64,000 nucleotides of DNA. It comes from Lodderomyces elongisporus. Lineage: Eukaryota > Ascomycota > Pichiomycetes > Serinales > Debaryomycetaceae. The notes beneath the pieces were generated by a model. That model ran no database searches. It was not told the DNA's origin and saw only the letters and a program-made list of their open reading frames with translations. Positions 20,627-29,936 of this stretch are shown piece after piece (within the stretch, counting starts at the first letter, position 1; each line of letters opens with the position of its first letter). A program made the position numbers and the translations under genes. The stretch spans positions 1,550,001-1,614,000 of the forward strand of contig NC_083674.1 of NCBI RefSeq assembly GCF_030384665.1. Direction: 5' to 3'.

Positions 20627-21116
20627 TGTAATTAATAGATTGGTGGATGAAAAGATAAATAGGAACCAAAAAAAGAGAATCAAAAATTAAAAATCAAAAA
20701 CTAGAAAATTATTCTGTACTTTGCTTGTCTTGTTTATATATAAAGATACTGGTAGAATAAATTGGAGTAATTTTTAATTGAGTAGAATGGACTGTGTGTT
20801 TATTCTGTCAATTAGTTGTTTGTTTTAGTAGTAGTAGAAGTAGTGGAGGTGGTGATGTTTTTTGGTTGTTGAAAGTATTGGTTCAAGAAAAAAAAGAAAA
20901 AAAAAAAAAAGAGAGGCGGGAAAGGAGTGGAGTGGGAAAGAGAAATTGCTGAATTGCTGGTAGTGGGTGGTGTCTCTATTTCTCTCTCGCTCTCACTCTC
21001 TCTCTCTTTTTTTTTTTTTGTTCCTTCATTCTTGCGGTGCCTTGCGAAGATAATTGGTGATACTCTTTTAGTGCTACTAATAAACTAAATAATGCTACTA
21101 CTGCTAAAACTATTAA

Positions 21117-21149
21117 TACTACTACTACTACTACTACTACTACTATTAC
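21117..21149 (+). repeat. (TAC)n microsatellite
   Basis: About eleven TAC/CTA copies about 500 bp upstream of PIL1. Confidence 0.85.
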
Positions 21150-21569
21150 TACTGTTACTGCTGTTAGTATTACCGAAAATTTACTGATATCGCTGAACAC
21201 TACCACAAGAACAACTGTGGGTCACACACAATAGAAGGATACTTATAAATCCTGAAATTAAAAAATTTAAAATTTAAAATATAGATATAGCCACAAAAGA
21301 TAAAGAAGTAACAGCAACTACTACTAGTACTACTACTAGCACTACTACTAGTGCTGTCACCACACAAGTGCATGATGCAGATAAAACTCACTTCAGCCAA
21401 GTCACATATCAATATTAACAAACAATGTAAATTACCAGCATAGTCATAAGTATATGGAAGAGACGAAACAAAATAAGAACTGGCAAAAAAAAAGACATAC
21501 AAATTTGAAAAGATGGAAAAGGTATTGCCTCAAAATACTTTGCTTTCATAAATTTCAGATTACAAACAA

Positions 21570-21600
21570 AAGCAAAAGCAAAAGCAAAAGCAAAAGCAAA
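21570..21600 (+). repeat. AAAGCA hexamer repeat
   Basis: Five copies of AAAGCA/AGCAAA in tandem. Confidence 0.85.
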
Positions 21601-22805
21601 TGCAGCACAGTGTTTATGAAATAGAAAAGACGACAAAGGAAAAAAAACAAAAAAAACAAAAAAAAAACAAAAAAAAAGGTGTCACAAAATTCCCTATTGT
21701 GATTCTCCTTTTGATTACAACACAACCCTTTTAGGAATTGCCTTCACGAGAGACAGCCATAGAAATTCCATTCTAGTTTTTTTTCATTTCAACTTCCCCC
21801 CCCCTCCTCCTCCTTCTTCTTTTTTACTTTTAAGGCGACACTGAGTTATAGGCATAAGGCGTTTCCAAAAAAAGAAAAAAAAAAAAAAAAAAAAGATAAA
21901 TAAATTTCCGAAATAAAAAATTTTACCATTTAAATCGTCGAAACTAATCAACAATATTGCAATCACTTAAGAAAAGATAAAGAGAGTGAATAATAAAGGG
22001 GGTATGGCACTGGATTTTAACTATGCTTTTTATTTTTTTTCTTTTATTTTTTTTTTTTTCAGTTCTTTCTGGTCCCCTACCCCTTTTCTTTTCTTCTCAT
22101 GCGGCAGTAGAAAAAAAAAAATAGTAAAGAAAATGTAACGATAGAGAGTGAGAGAGAGAGAGAGAGAGAATAAAAAGCAGATATTTAGTAGTGGCTTAGT
22201 TCATATATATATACTTATATATATATATATGTATGTGTGTGTGTAAAGATAGTAAGCACGTGATGTAATCAATACTATCGTGTAATAATAGCTACTAAGT
22301 CAACAGCGTCCTTTCCTTTAGCTATCAACTTTTTTAGCCAGCCATCTTTATATTTTGATTTCTTCTTATAAATTAATCTTTCAATTACGATAAGCATTTG
22401 CTTTTGTTTGGTTATTTGTTTCTTATTTTTGGATCAATCTCATCTATTTTTTATACATAAAAGTTCAAGAGTTACATTAACAAGTATGTGATTGTCCATA
22501 CAATAAATGGGTATACAATGCTACTCTGCACTTTTTGATTGAAGTTGCCATTTCCATTCTAGTATTTCTCTCTTTCTTTCTCTCTCTCTCTCTTTCTCTT
22601 TCTCTTTTTTTTTTATATTGTAACCATAATTGTCTTGATGGATCATTTATTAACAAAGTTAGTCATTAGATAAAATGTGTTTGATTTTTTAAATAAAAGA
22701 AAATGGTGTAGGTGAAATCTAATAAGGTAAAATCTCTAATTGTGTTTATTTTTCCTTTCCCACAATAGTATTTACAATTAGTGATATTAAAGATTAGTTA
22801 AAAAT

Positions 22806-22806
<1 letters not shown>

Positions 22807-22836
<30 letters not shown>
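22807..22836 (+). repeat. (GA)n microsatellite
   Basis: About fifteen GA dinucleotides in the PIL1-SPF1 interval. Confidence 0.9.
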
Positions 22837-22839
<3 letters not shown>

Positions 22840-23300
22840 CTATGCACTTCACCATACAATTGCACTTCACGATGTAAATGATTGTACAATCTAGTAGTTG
22901 GCACAGTAGAACAAAATTACATAAAGCCAAGTAAGATTGTTTGTTAGTTTGTTTTTCTTTTGCCCTTCTACCTTGTCAATACGGGTTGGTCTCAAAACAA
23001 TTAGTAACATAGTGACCTACAGTTGATAGTGTTCTTCGAAAGGCAGTCGTGCCCACATTTAATTTTCTCTGGCCTCCTCGTCCTATATTACTATTACTAC
23101 TACTACTACTACTACTACTAGTACTACTGCTGCTTCTCTCTCCGTCCAGTTTTTTTCGACTTCTCGACTGCAGCCACCGAGACCAACAGCGTTCAACGGC
23201 GCATAAACCCGAAAGAAAAGGCAAAAGGGAAACGAGAAACGAGAAATATAAAAGGACCAAGAGAACGAAAATTAGTGCTTACAAATTTTTTTTATTTTTT

Positions 23301-23372
23301 ATATTTTTTATATTTTTTATATTTTTTATATTTTTTATATTTTTTATATTTTTTATATTTTTTATATTTTTT
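23301..23372 (+). repeat. 9-bp minisatellite ATATTTTTT, eight copies
   Basis: Eight perfect copies occupy 23301-23372, followed about 55 bp later by a CT-rich tract. Both lie within 450 bp upstream of the SPF1 ATG. Confidence 0.97.
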
Positions 23373-23423
23373 TTGTAAACTCCCACGATGCTGGAAAATT
23401 TACAATGGCAATTTCGGTCGCAT

Positions 23424-23427
<4 letters not shown>

Positions 23428-23473
<46 letters not shown>

Positions 23474-23483
23474 TCCCTCTCTC
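23428..23483 (+). repeat. CT-rich microsatellite upstream of SPF1
   Basis: A (CT)n run with a few CCC and CA interruptions, about 250-310 bp upstream of the SPF1 start. Confidence 0.9.
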
Positions 23484-23737
23484 ACTCTCTGTCTTTAAGT
23501 TATGACTATCCGATTTGGAAGAAAAAAAAAAAAAAAAGGAAAAAGAAAAATCAAAACTACATACCAAATACAAGAAAGTTGGGTTTTCAAGGCAAAATTA
23601 CGTGTCTTTTCCTTTTGCCTATCTTTTCATTCCTGATCCTATTTCTGTTTTCTATTCTTCTTGCTTGAAAATAAACAAAAAAAAAAAACAAAAAACAGGA
23701 TCAACAGATCAACAATATCTAAACAGTCTGACCCACC

Positions 23738-26700
23738 ATGTCTGACATTGTTGCAAGTCTGGGCATAAAAGAGGCAGAGCTCTTGGTCTCCAAACCACTC
23801 TTCCTTAGACCATACGTGTGGCCCTTTTCCATTATATATCCAATCTATCTCCAGTTATATTTCAACCACTATGATAAATACTTTGTTGGGAAAGAATGGA
23901 CCTTTGTCTACACGATTGCCATTGTGTCGTTAAACTTGTTATTTTGGTTGATGCCTTATTGGAACCAGGATATCAATTCAAAATTCAACTACAATAAAGT
24001 AGACAAGATCCAAAACGCCGAGTTCATCAAAATCACCCCTGCACCAAACGCAGGTATCGGAGAAATCAGCCGTATCAACCGTGAAACTTTCCACGATGGT
24101 GAGAAACAAATCAGTTTTCTTTTCCAAAAGAGGAGATACCTCTACCACCCTGAATTGCAAAAATTCTCACCACCTGAGTTTGTATTTGATAACATGCCCA
24201 AACTCAAAGTATACCAAACTACCAAGGGCTTGTCTGGGGATTTGGAAAAAAGTATTAGAAACTATGGTTTGAACAAATTTGACATTCCAATTCCTACTTT
24301 TTTGGAATTGTTCAAAGAACACGCAGTGGCCCCCTTCTTTGTCTTTCAAATATTCTGTGTGGCACTTTGGTGTATGGATGAGCAATGGTACTACTCCCTC
24401 TTCTCCCTATTCATGTTGGTTTCATTTGAAATGACAACCGTCTTCCAAAGAAGAACTACAATGGCTGAGTTTCAAAGTATGGGAATCAAACCCTATGAAA
24501 TTTACGTGCACAGAGATGGGAAATGGCAAAAAATCTCAACTTCAAACTTGTTACCTGGCGATTTGGTCTCAATCACAAGAACTAATGAAGATAGTGCATT
24601 ACCATGTGACTTGTTGTTAGTGGATGGAACTGCAATTGTTAATGAAGCTATGTTATCCGGTGAATCAACCCCATTATTGAAAGAATCTGTTAAACTTAGA
24701 CCAGCTGACGATGACTTGCAACCTGAAGGATTTGACAAAAATTCAATCTTGCACGGTGGTACAATGGCGTTGCAAGTTACCAAACCTGAAAATCCAATTG
24801 TCCCTATTGCACCAGATGCTGGTGCTTTTGCGGTTGTTACAAAGACTGGGTTTGAAACATCGCAAGGTTCATTGGTCCGTATGATGATCTTTTCAAGTGA
24901 ACGTGTCTCTGTTGGCAACAAAGAAGCATTTATGTTTATATTGTTTTTGTTGGTCTTTGCAATCGCTGCATCCTGGTATGTATGGGTTGAGGGAACAAGA
25001 ATGGGAAGAATCCAATCCAAATTGATTTTGGATTGTATAATTGTTATTACTTCAGTTGTGCCACCGGAATTACCAATGGAATTAACCATGGCTGTCAACT
25101 CATCGTTATCAAAATTACAAAAGTATTACGTCTACTGTACCGAACCTTTTAGAATCCCCTTGGCTGGAAGAATCGATGTATGTTGTTTTGACAAGACTGG
25201 TACATTAACTGCTGAAGACTTGGTATTCGAAGGTTTAGCCGGCTTCAAAAATGATGATATCCACCATCTTTACAAAGCCGAGGAAGCCCCCGAGACTACT
25301 TCGTATGTATTGGGTTCTGCCCATGCCTTGGTTAGATTGGATGACGGTGATGTCGTTGGTGACCCAATGGAACAGGCAACTCTCAAGGCTGCCCACTGGA
25401 CCGTGGGAAACAATGATGTTGTGGAAAGAGAATCAAAGAAAAATGGAAACAAAACTGAAAAGATTCACATTTTGCGTCGTTTCCAATTCTCAAGTGCCCT
25501 TAAGAGATCTTCTACCATTTCATCAATCAACACTTTGCCTAATAAGAACTTTGTTGCTGCCAAGGGAGCACCTGAAACAATTAGAAAGATGGTGATTGAT
25601 GCGCCAGAGAACTATGAAGACATCTACAAATCATTTACTAGAGCTGGATCGCGTGTTTTGGCTCTTGCTTACAAGTATTTGGATACCAATGTTAATGTGA
25701 ATAAGGCCAAAAGAGAACAAATTGAGTCTGACTTGCATTTTGCTGGGTTTATCGTGTTCCACTGTCCGCTTAAGGATGATGCTATTGAAACTATCAAGAT
25801 GTTGAATGAGTCATCTCACCGTTCGATAATGATTACTGGAGATAATGCATTAACTGCTTGTCATGTTGCCAAGGAAGTTGCGATCACTACAAAGGATGTT
25901 TTGATTTTGGATGCACCAGAGGAACACCATATTGCTGAAAAAGATGCTGATTTAGTTTGGAGAAATGTCAATGAGACTGTTGTAATTCCATTCAATGTTG
26001 AAGGCAAGATTGATTTTGCTAGCTTGGCCAAACACGATATCTGTCTTACCGGTTTTGCTCTCAGTAAATTGAGTGGCCATGCTCAACTTTTGGATTTGAT
26101 TAAAAAGACTTGGATCTATGCTAGAGTTTCTCCAACGCAAAAGGAATTTATTTTGACTTCTTTGAAAGATGCAGGATATAATACATTGATGTGTGGTGAT
26201 GGTACTAATGATGTTGGTGCATTAAAACAAGCCAACATTGGTGTTGCACTTTTGAATGGTACTGAAGAAGGAATGAAGAAACTTATCGAAAATAGGAAAA
26301 TTGAAGCGACCAAAAAAGTTTATGAAAAACAATCGCAGCTCTTTATCAATTGGGGTAAACCACCTCCACCAGTTCCACCTATTATTGCGCACTTGTACCC
26401 ACCTGGTCAAAATAACCCAAAGTACTTGGAAGCTATGGAAAAGAAGGGTGTTACAATCACTGATGATATGAAGGCAGCTGTTGCTGCTGCAATGAAACAA
26501 CCTATTGTTATTCCTCCACCAGGGCAAAACAAGAATGTTCCAACTGATGGTGGCAAGTTTGCAGATGCTATTATGGGTGCATTGAACGATGCTGAAGCAG
26601 AGGATGAGGTGCCAACATTAAAATTGGGTGATGCCTCGGTTGCTGCTCCATTCACTTCAAAGTTGGCCAATGTTAGTGCAGTCACTCATTTGATTCGCCA

Positions 26701-27442
26701 AGGTCGATGTGCCTTGATTTCGACCATCCAAATGTACAAGATTTTGGCTTTGAACTGTTTGATTTCTTCCTATTCACTTTCAGTCTTGTATTTGGCTGGT
26801 ATGAAGTTTGGTGATGGGCAAGCAACAATCTCTGGTATCTTATTATCGGTATGTTTCTTTTCAATCTCAAGAGGTAAGCCTTTGGAAAAATTGTCAAAGC
26901 AGAGACCACAAGATGGAATTTTCAACATTTACATTATGGGCTCGATACTTGGCCAGTTCTTTATTCATATCGTTACCTTGGTCTACATTACACGTGAAAT
27001 TTATATCGTGGAGCCAAAAGAGCCAAGTATCGATTTGGAGAAAAAGTTTAACCCTTCGTTGTTAAATACTGGTATGTTCTTGTTGCAATTGGCACAGCAA
27101 GTCTCTACTTTTGCTGTGAACTATATTGGATTGCCATTCAGAGAGAGTATATCTGATAATAAGGGTATGTACTATGGTTTGTTGGGGGTTGCTGCATTGA
27201 CATTTTGTGGATCCACCGAGTTTATCCCTGAGATAAACGAGCAAATGCAATTTGTTCCAATGAGCACTGATTTCAAAATCAAGCTTACAGCTGCTATTGC
27301 TGTGGATTTAAGCGCCACATGGCTTATTGAAAATGTCTTGAAACATTTTTTCATGAACTCCAAACCAGCTGATATTGCTTTAAGAGATGATGATGCTGAT
27401 GATGATGCTGATGCTGATGCTGATGGAGATGAGAAGAAGTAG
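23738..27442 (+). CDS. SPF1: P5A-type ATPase Spf1 of the ER
   Basis: Spf1 is the ER P5A ATPase that removes misinserted transmembrane helices and supports ER protein quality and ion homeostasis. The 1234-residue protein aligns by eye along its length with yeast Spf1. Features in order: two N-terminal helices, FDIPIPTFLELFKEHAVAPFFVFQ, the actuator motif SGES (307-310), the P5 membrane motif PPELPMELT, the phosphorylation motif DKTGT with Asp485, and the hinge motif GDGTNDVGALKQ near residues 820-831. About ten membrane segments are expected. The C-terminus is an Asp/Ala repeat ending in DEKK, without a canonical KKxx signal. The ATG at 23738 matches the usual N-terminal length. Confidence 0.97.
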   Translation: MSDIVASLGIKEAELLVSKPLFLRPYVWPFSIIYPIYLQLYFNHYDKYFVGKEWTFVYTIAIVSLNLLFWLMPYWNQDINSKFNYNKVDKIQNAEFIKITPAPNAGIGEISRINRETFHDGEKQISFLFQKRRYLYHPELQKFSPPEFVFDNMPKLKVYQTTKGLSGDLEKSIRNYGLNKFDIPIPTFLELFKEHAVAPFFVFQIFCVALWCMDEQWYYSLFSLFMLVSFEMTTVFQRRTTMAEFQSMGIKPYEIYVHRDGKWQKISTSNLLPGDLVSITRTNEDSALPCDLLLVDGTAIVNEAMLSGESTPLLKESVKLRPADDDLQPEGFDKNSILHGGTMALQVTKPENPIVPIAPDAGAFAVVTKTGFETSQGSLVRMMIFSSERVSVGNKEAFMFILFLLVFAIAASWYVWVEGTRMGRIQSKLILDCIIVITSVVPPELPMELTMAVNSSLSKLQKYYVYCTEPFRIPLAGRIDVCCFDKTGTLTAEDLVFEGLAGFKNDDIHHLYKAEEAPETTSYVLGSAHALVRLDDGDVVGDPMEQATLKAAHWTVGNNDVVERESKKNGNKTEKIHILRRFQFSSALKRSSTISSINTLPNKNFVAAKGAPETIRKMVIDAPENYEDIYKSFTRAGSRVLALAYKYLDTNVNVNKAKREQIESDLHFAGFIVFHCPLKDDAIETIKMLNESSHRSIMITGDNALTACHVAKEVAITTKDVLILDAPEEHHIAEKDADLVWRNVNETVVIPFNVEGKIDFASLAKHDICLTGFALSKLSGHAQLLDLIKKTWIYARVSPTQKEFILTSLKDAGYNTLMCGDGTNDVGALKQANIGVALLNGTEEGMKKLIENRKIEATKKVYEKQSQLFINWGKPPPPVPPIIAHLYPPGQNNPKYLEAMEKKGVTITDDMKAAVAAAMKQPIVIPPPGQNKNVPTDGGKFADAIMGALNDAEAEDEVPTLKLGDASVAAPFTSKLANVSAVTHLIRQGRCALISTIQMYKILALNCLISSYSLSVLYLAGMKFGDGQATISGILLSVCFFSISRGKPLEKLSKQRPQDGIFNIYIMGSILGQFFIHIVTLVYITREIYIVEPKEPSIDLEKKFNPSLLNTGMFLLQLAQQVSTFAVNYIGLPFRESISDNKGMYYGLLGVAALTFCGSTEFIPEINEQMQFVPMSTDFKIKLTAAIAVDLSATWLIENVLKHFFMNSKPADIALRDDDADDDADADADGDEKK

Positions 27443-27656
27443 AGGGAGGAGTAAATACAAGAAGATGCAACTATTGTAGCAAATTAGAATTTATAGATTA
27501 ATTATTTTTTTTCTAAGTACTTATCATTACTCGTTATATTCATCTGCAATGAATGCTCTGTGAGCATCTTTATTGTTCCTCTTTCTATTTCAAATTTTTA
27601 TTGTTTTGTTGTTCTTGTTGTTATTGTTCATAAAGATGATGATGATTTTATTTTCT

Positions 27657-28562
27657 TCATTTAAACTGCGCAAGATCAACTTCCCTGTTCAAGTTGGAAA
27701 CTTTCAATATTCGAACATCATTCTTTTCAACGACAACAAATTTACTAAGCTTCTGTGCAAGAAGCTTTATGGTATCGTAAATTTCATTCTTGCCCATTGG
27801 ATGATCCAAGGTATCCATCACAATTTGCTCCACTTGGCTCATAGCAAACGTCCTCTGCAGTTTCTGTTCTAGTTCCAGTTGTTCCCCCAAAAGATGATAT
27901 ACGGCGTCGTAAACAACATGGATTTTACCAAACAAATATTGCTGGTACTTCATTTCGGGACTCATGGCTGAATTTTTTAAATTTGCATTTCGTTGTTCTT
28001 TTAGCCGGATTCTTTCAAGTAAAGAGAGGCCATCACTCTTTGCACTTTCCACCTTGGCATCCTTTTCGGTAAATTGAAACTTTGACCTTGCATTTTTTAA
28101 GTCGTCAAACCGGCCAATTTTTGTCGGACTCCTGGATTTGGATGGTGAAGTATTTGCTGATTGAAATTTAGTTGGTTTGACAACCTTTTGCGGCGAAGAC
28201 GAGGGCGTCGAGCTTTGCGTAGTTACTTTTGACAATTCCAACTGTGGGAATCCCAGCTGTTCTGGATGCGATTCCACATATAATTGTACCTTATCTCCAA
28301 AAACTGCTATTCGATTCTGACCAATCTCCTCTAGTTTTATAGTGAGATCTCCATCTACAATAGGCAATGAATAAGCCGAAACAACAGTAAGGATTTGCTG
28401 TACTTCCTTCACCTCAACTTTTCTCCCCAAAAGCTCTGTCGCTTGTTGTAAAATCTTTACGAGTGACGGATTTGTCACAGAAGTTGCAAAGTGTAGCTGT
28501 AAGACATGTTCTATTGCTTTGAATGTACGTAGTAGTTTGTCTGTTGACTGTTTAGTGATCAT
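27657..28562 (-). CDS. TAH11: Cdt1/Tah11 replication licensing factor
   Basis: Cdt1 binds Mcm2-7 and, with ORC and Cdc6, loads it at origins in G1. The 301-residue protein shows a Cdt1 middle winged-helix pattern at residues 1-95 (LLRTFKAIEHVL, then KVEVKEVQQILTVVSAYSL). A disordered Ser/Pro/Lys-rich linker follows at about 100-170. The C-terminal Mcm-binding winged helix starts at LSLLERIRLKEQRN, the clearest family signature, and ends LSKFVVVEKNDVRILKV. Yeast Tah11 is about twice as long, so the N-terminal region is reduced here. Sequence conservation of Cdt1 is low in yeasts, so the call rests on the LLERIR motif and domain order. An ACGCGT box lies 199 bp upstream. Confidence 0.82.
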   Translation of the reverse strand: MITKQSTDKLLRTFKAIEHVLQLHFATSVTNPSLVKILQQATELLGRKVEVKEVQQILTVVSAYSLPIVDGDLTIKLEEIGQNRIAVFGDKVQLYVESHPEQLGFPQLELSKVTTQSSTPSSSPQKVVKPTKFQSANTSPSKSRSPTKIGRFDDLKNARSKFQFTEKDAKVESAKSDGLSLLERIRLKEQRNANLKNSAMSPEMKYQQYLFGKIHVVYDAVYHLLGEQLELEQKLQRTFAMSQVEQIVMDTLDHPMGKNEIYDTIKLLAQKLSKFVVVEKNDVRILKVSNLNREVDLAQFK

Positions 28563-28976
28563 ATGAGCAAATTATGAAGAAAATTAAAAAAATTAAAAAG
28601 ACGATAGTCCTATTCTTTAATTTATGTCTAATTTATTTTCTCTTCTGTTTTTTTTTTTGGCAATATAATCCGCTTATAGCTTTTATCAAAAAAGACAATA
28701 AAAAAAAAATACAAAGGAGGAGAGGAAAAGAAACCCAAATTTGAAAGTGCAATTAAAGCAACGCGTCGCGGAATAACTTTACTTTTCGGTAATTTATCTC
28801 CGCCACTTAGTAAAAAGTGTCAAACAAGCCAAGGGAGAGAAAGAGAAAGAGAGAGTGAGAGTGTGTGTGTGTGTGTATGTATGTGTTTGAAGCGCGATAT
28901 TGTTTTTAGTAATTCTACTACAAGCATCAAAATCAAGTCATCACGATTCTTGTCAATATATGAAAGAAACTGTTGA
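28563..28976. other. Divergent promoter region TAH11 / TPC1
   Basis: No gene. It contains T/A runs near 28650 and 28696-28710, the MCB box at 28761-28766, and GA- and GT-rich dinucleotide runs at 28838-28880. Confidence 0.75.
28761..28766 (+). promoter_or_regulatory. MluI cell-cycle box ACGCGT
   Basis: ACGCGT is the palindromic consensus of the G1/S factor MBF (Mbp1/Swi6). It sits 199 bp upstream of the Cdt1 gene and 211 bp upstream of TPC1. Control of the licensing gene is the natural reading, but binding is inferred. Confidence 0.55.
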
Positions 28977-29909
28977 ATGTCAAGCAAGCATAGAGAGGAC
29001 CATTTAAAACGAGGGTCTGATGTGTCTCCTTACGAATCGCTATTTGCAGGTTCAGTATCAGGGGGCGTAGCTCGAGCAATAACTGCTCCACTAGATACCA
29101 TAAAGATACGGTTGCAACTACAAACAAAGTCGCACAAGCACCCACATACGCAGAAAGTATCGGCATTAAACGTTGTCAAAGACCTTTTGAAAAATGAAGG
29201 AGTGATTGCACTTTGGAAGGGCAATGTCCCCGCAGAGATTCTTTATGTAATGTATGGAGCAGTCCAGTTCACTACATATTCGGCTTTGAGCAAAAGCTTA
29301 TCCCAGATGGAGAAAGACTATAGCATTGTTATGCCCTCTTCGGTCCACTCGTTGTTGGCTGGTGTTGGAGCTGGTATAGCAAGCACTCTAACAACTTATC
29401 CCTTTGATCTTTTACGAACCAGGCTTGTTGCAAACAAAAAGAAGAATCTTTTATCAATGACTGGAACATTCCGCAAAATCTTACACGCAGAGGGTATTTC
29501 AGGATTGTTTGCTGGGATACGGCCGGCAATGATATCTGTTGCTTCAACAACGGGACTTATGTTCTGGTCATACGAATTAGCCAGAGAGTTTTCATCAGAA
29601 TACAAGCATGTTCCATTTATTGAGGGGATTTGTGGGTTCGTTGCTGGGGCAACGTCAAAAGGCATAACTTTCCCTCTAGATACTTTGCGAAAGCGGTGTC
29701 AAATATACTCTGAGGTGTACGGTACAAAATACAAAAGCTCGCTACGTATTTTCATGAACATTGTAAGTCGTGAAGGTGTATTGGGACTATACAGAGGTTA
29801 TGGTGTGAGTATACTAAAGACAGCTCCAACGAGCGCCATATCATTGTGGACCTACGAGTATGTTATATCAGCAACCCGTCATTACCGACTGTCAAAGCCA
29901 CTTGTTTAA
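28977..29909 (+). CDS. TPC1: Mitochondrial thiamine pyrophosphate carrier
   Basis: Tpc1 imports thiamine pyrophosphate across the inner mitochondrial membrane, supplying pyruvate and 2-oxoglutarate dehydrogenases. The 310-residue protein has three carrier repeats with Px[DE]xx[KR] signatures: APLDTIKIR, YPFDLLRTR and FPLDTLRKR. Segments closest to yeast Tpc1 are ARAITAPLDTIKIRLQLQ, ALWKGNVPAEILYVMYGAVQF, FDLLRTRLVANKK and SREGVLGLYRGYG. Six membrane helices are expected. The ATG at 28977 gives the usual short N-terminus. Its stop lies 27 bp from the stop of the converging 441-residue gene. Identification as a carrier is certain and as TPC1 highly likely. Confidence 0.93.
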   Translation: MSSKHREDHLKRGSDVSPYESLFAGSVSGGVARAITAPLDTIKIRLQLQTKSHKHPHTQKVSALNVVKDLLKNEGVIALWKGNVPAEILYVMYGAVQFTTYSALSKSLSQMEKDYSIVMPSSVHSLLAGVGAGIASTLTTYPFDLLRTRLVANKKKNLLSMTGTFRKILHAEGISGLFAGIRPAMISVASTTGLMFWSYELAREFSSEYKHVPFIEGICGFVAGATSKGITFPLDTLRKRCQIYSEVYGTKYKSSLRIFMNIVSREGVLGLYRGYGVSILKTAPTSAISLWTYEYVISATRHYRLSKPLV

Positions 29910-29936
29910 TACCCAATTCAATTGGACCTTTAAATT

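Larger units (their letters stand above)
20627..23737. other. 3.1 kb gene-free, repeat-rich stretch between PIL1 and SPF1
   Basis: This is a shared upstream region of divergent PIL1 and SPF1. It holds (TAC)n at 21117-21149 and 23096-23127, AAAGCA hexamers at 21570-21600, (GA)n at 22150-22170 and 22807-22836, (AT)n around 22206-22230, the 9-bp minisatellite at 23301-23372 and (CT)n at 23428-23470. No coding gene or RNA gene is recognised. Confidence 0.65.
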
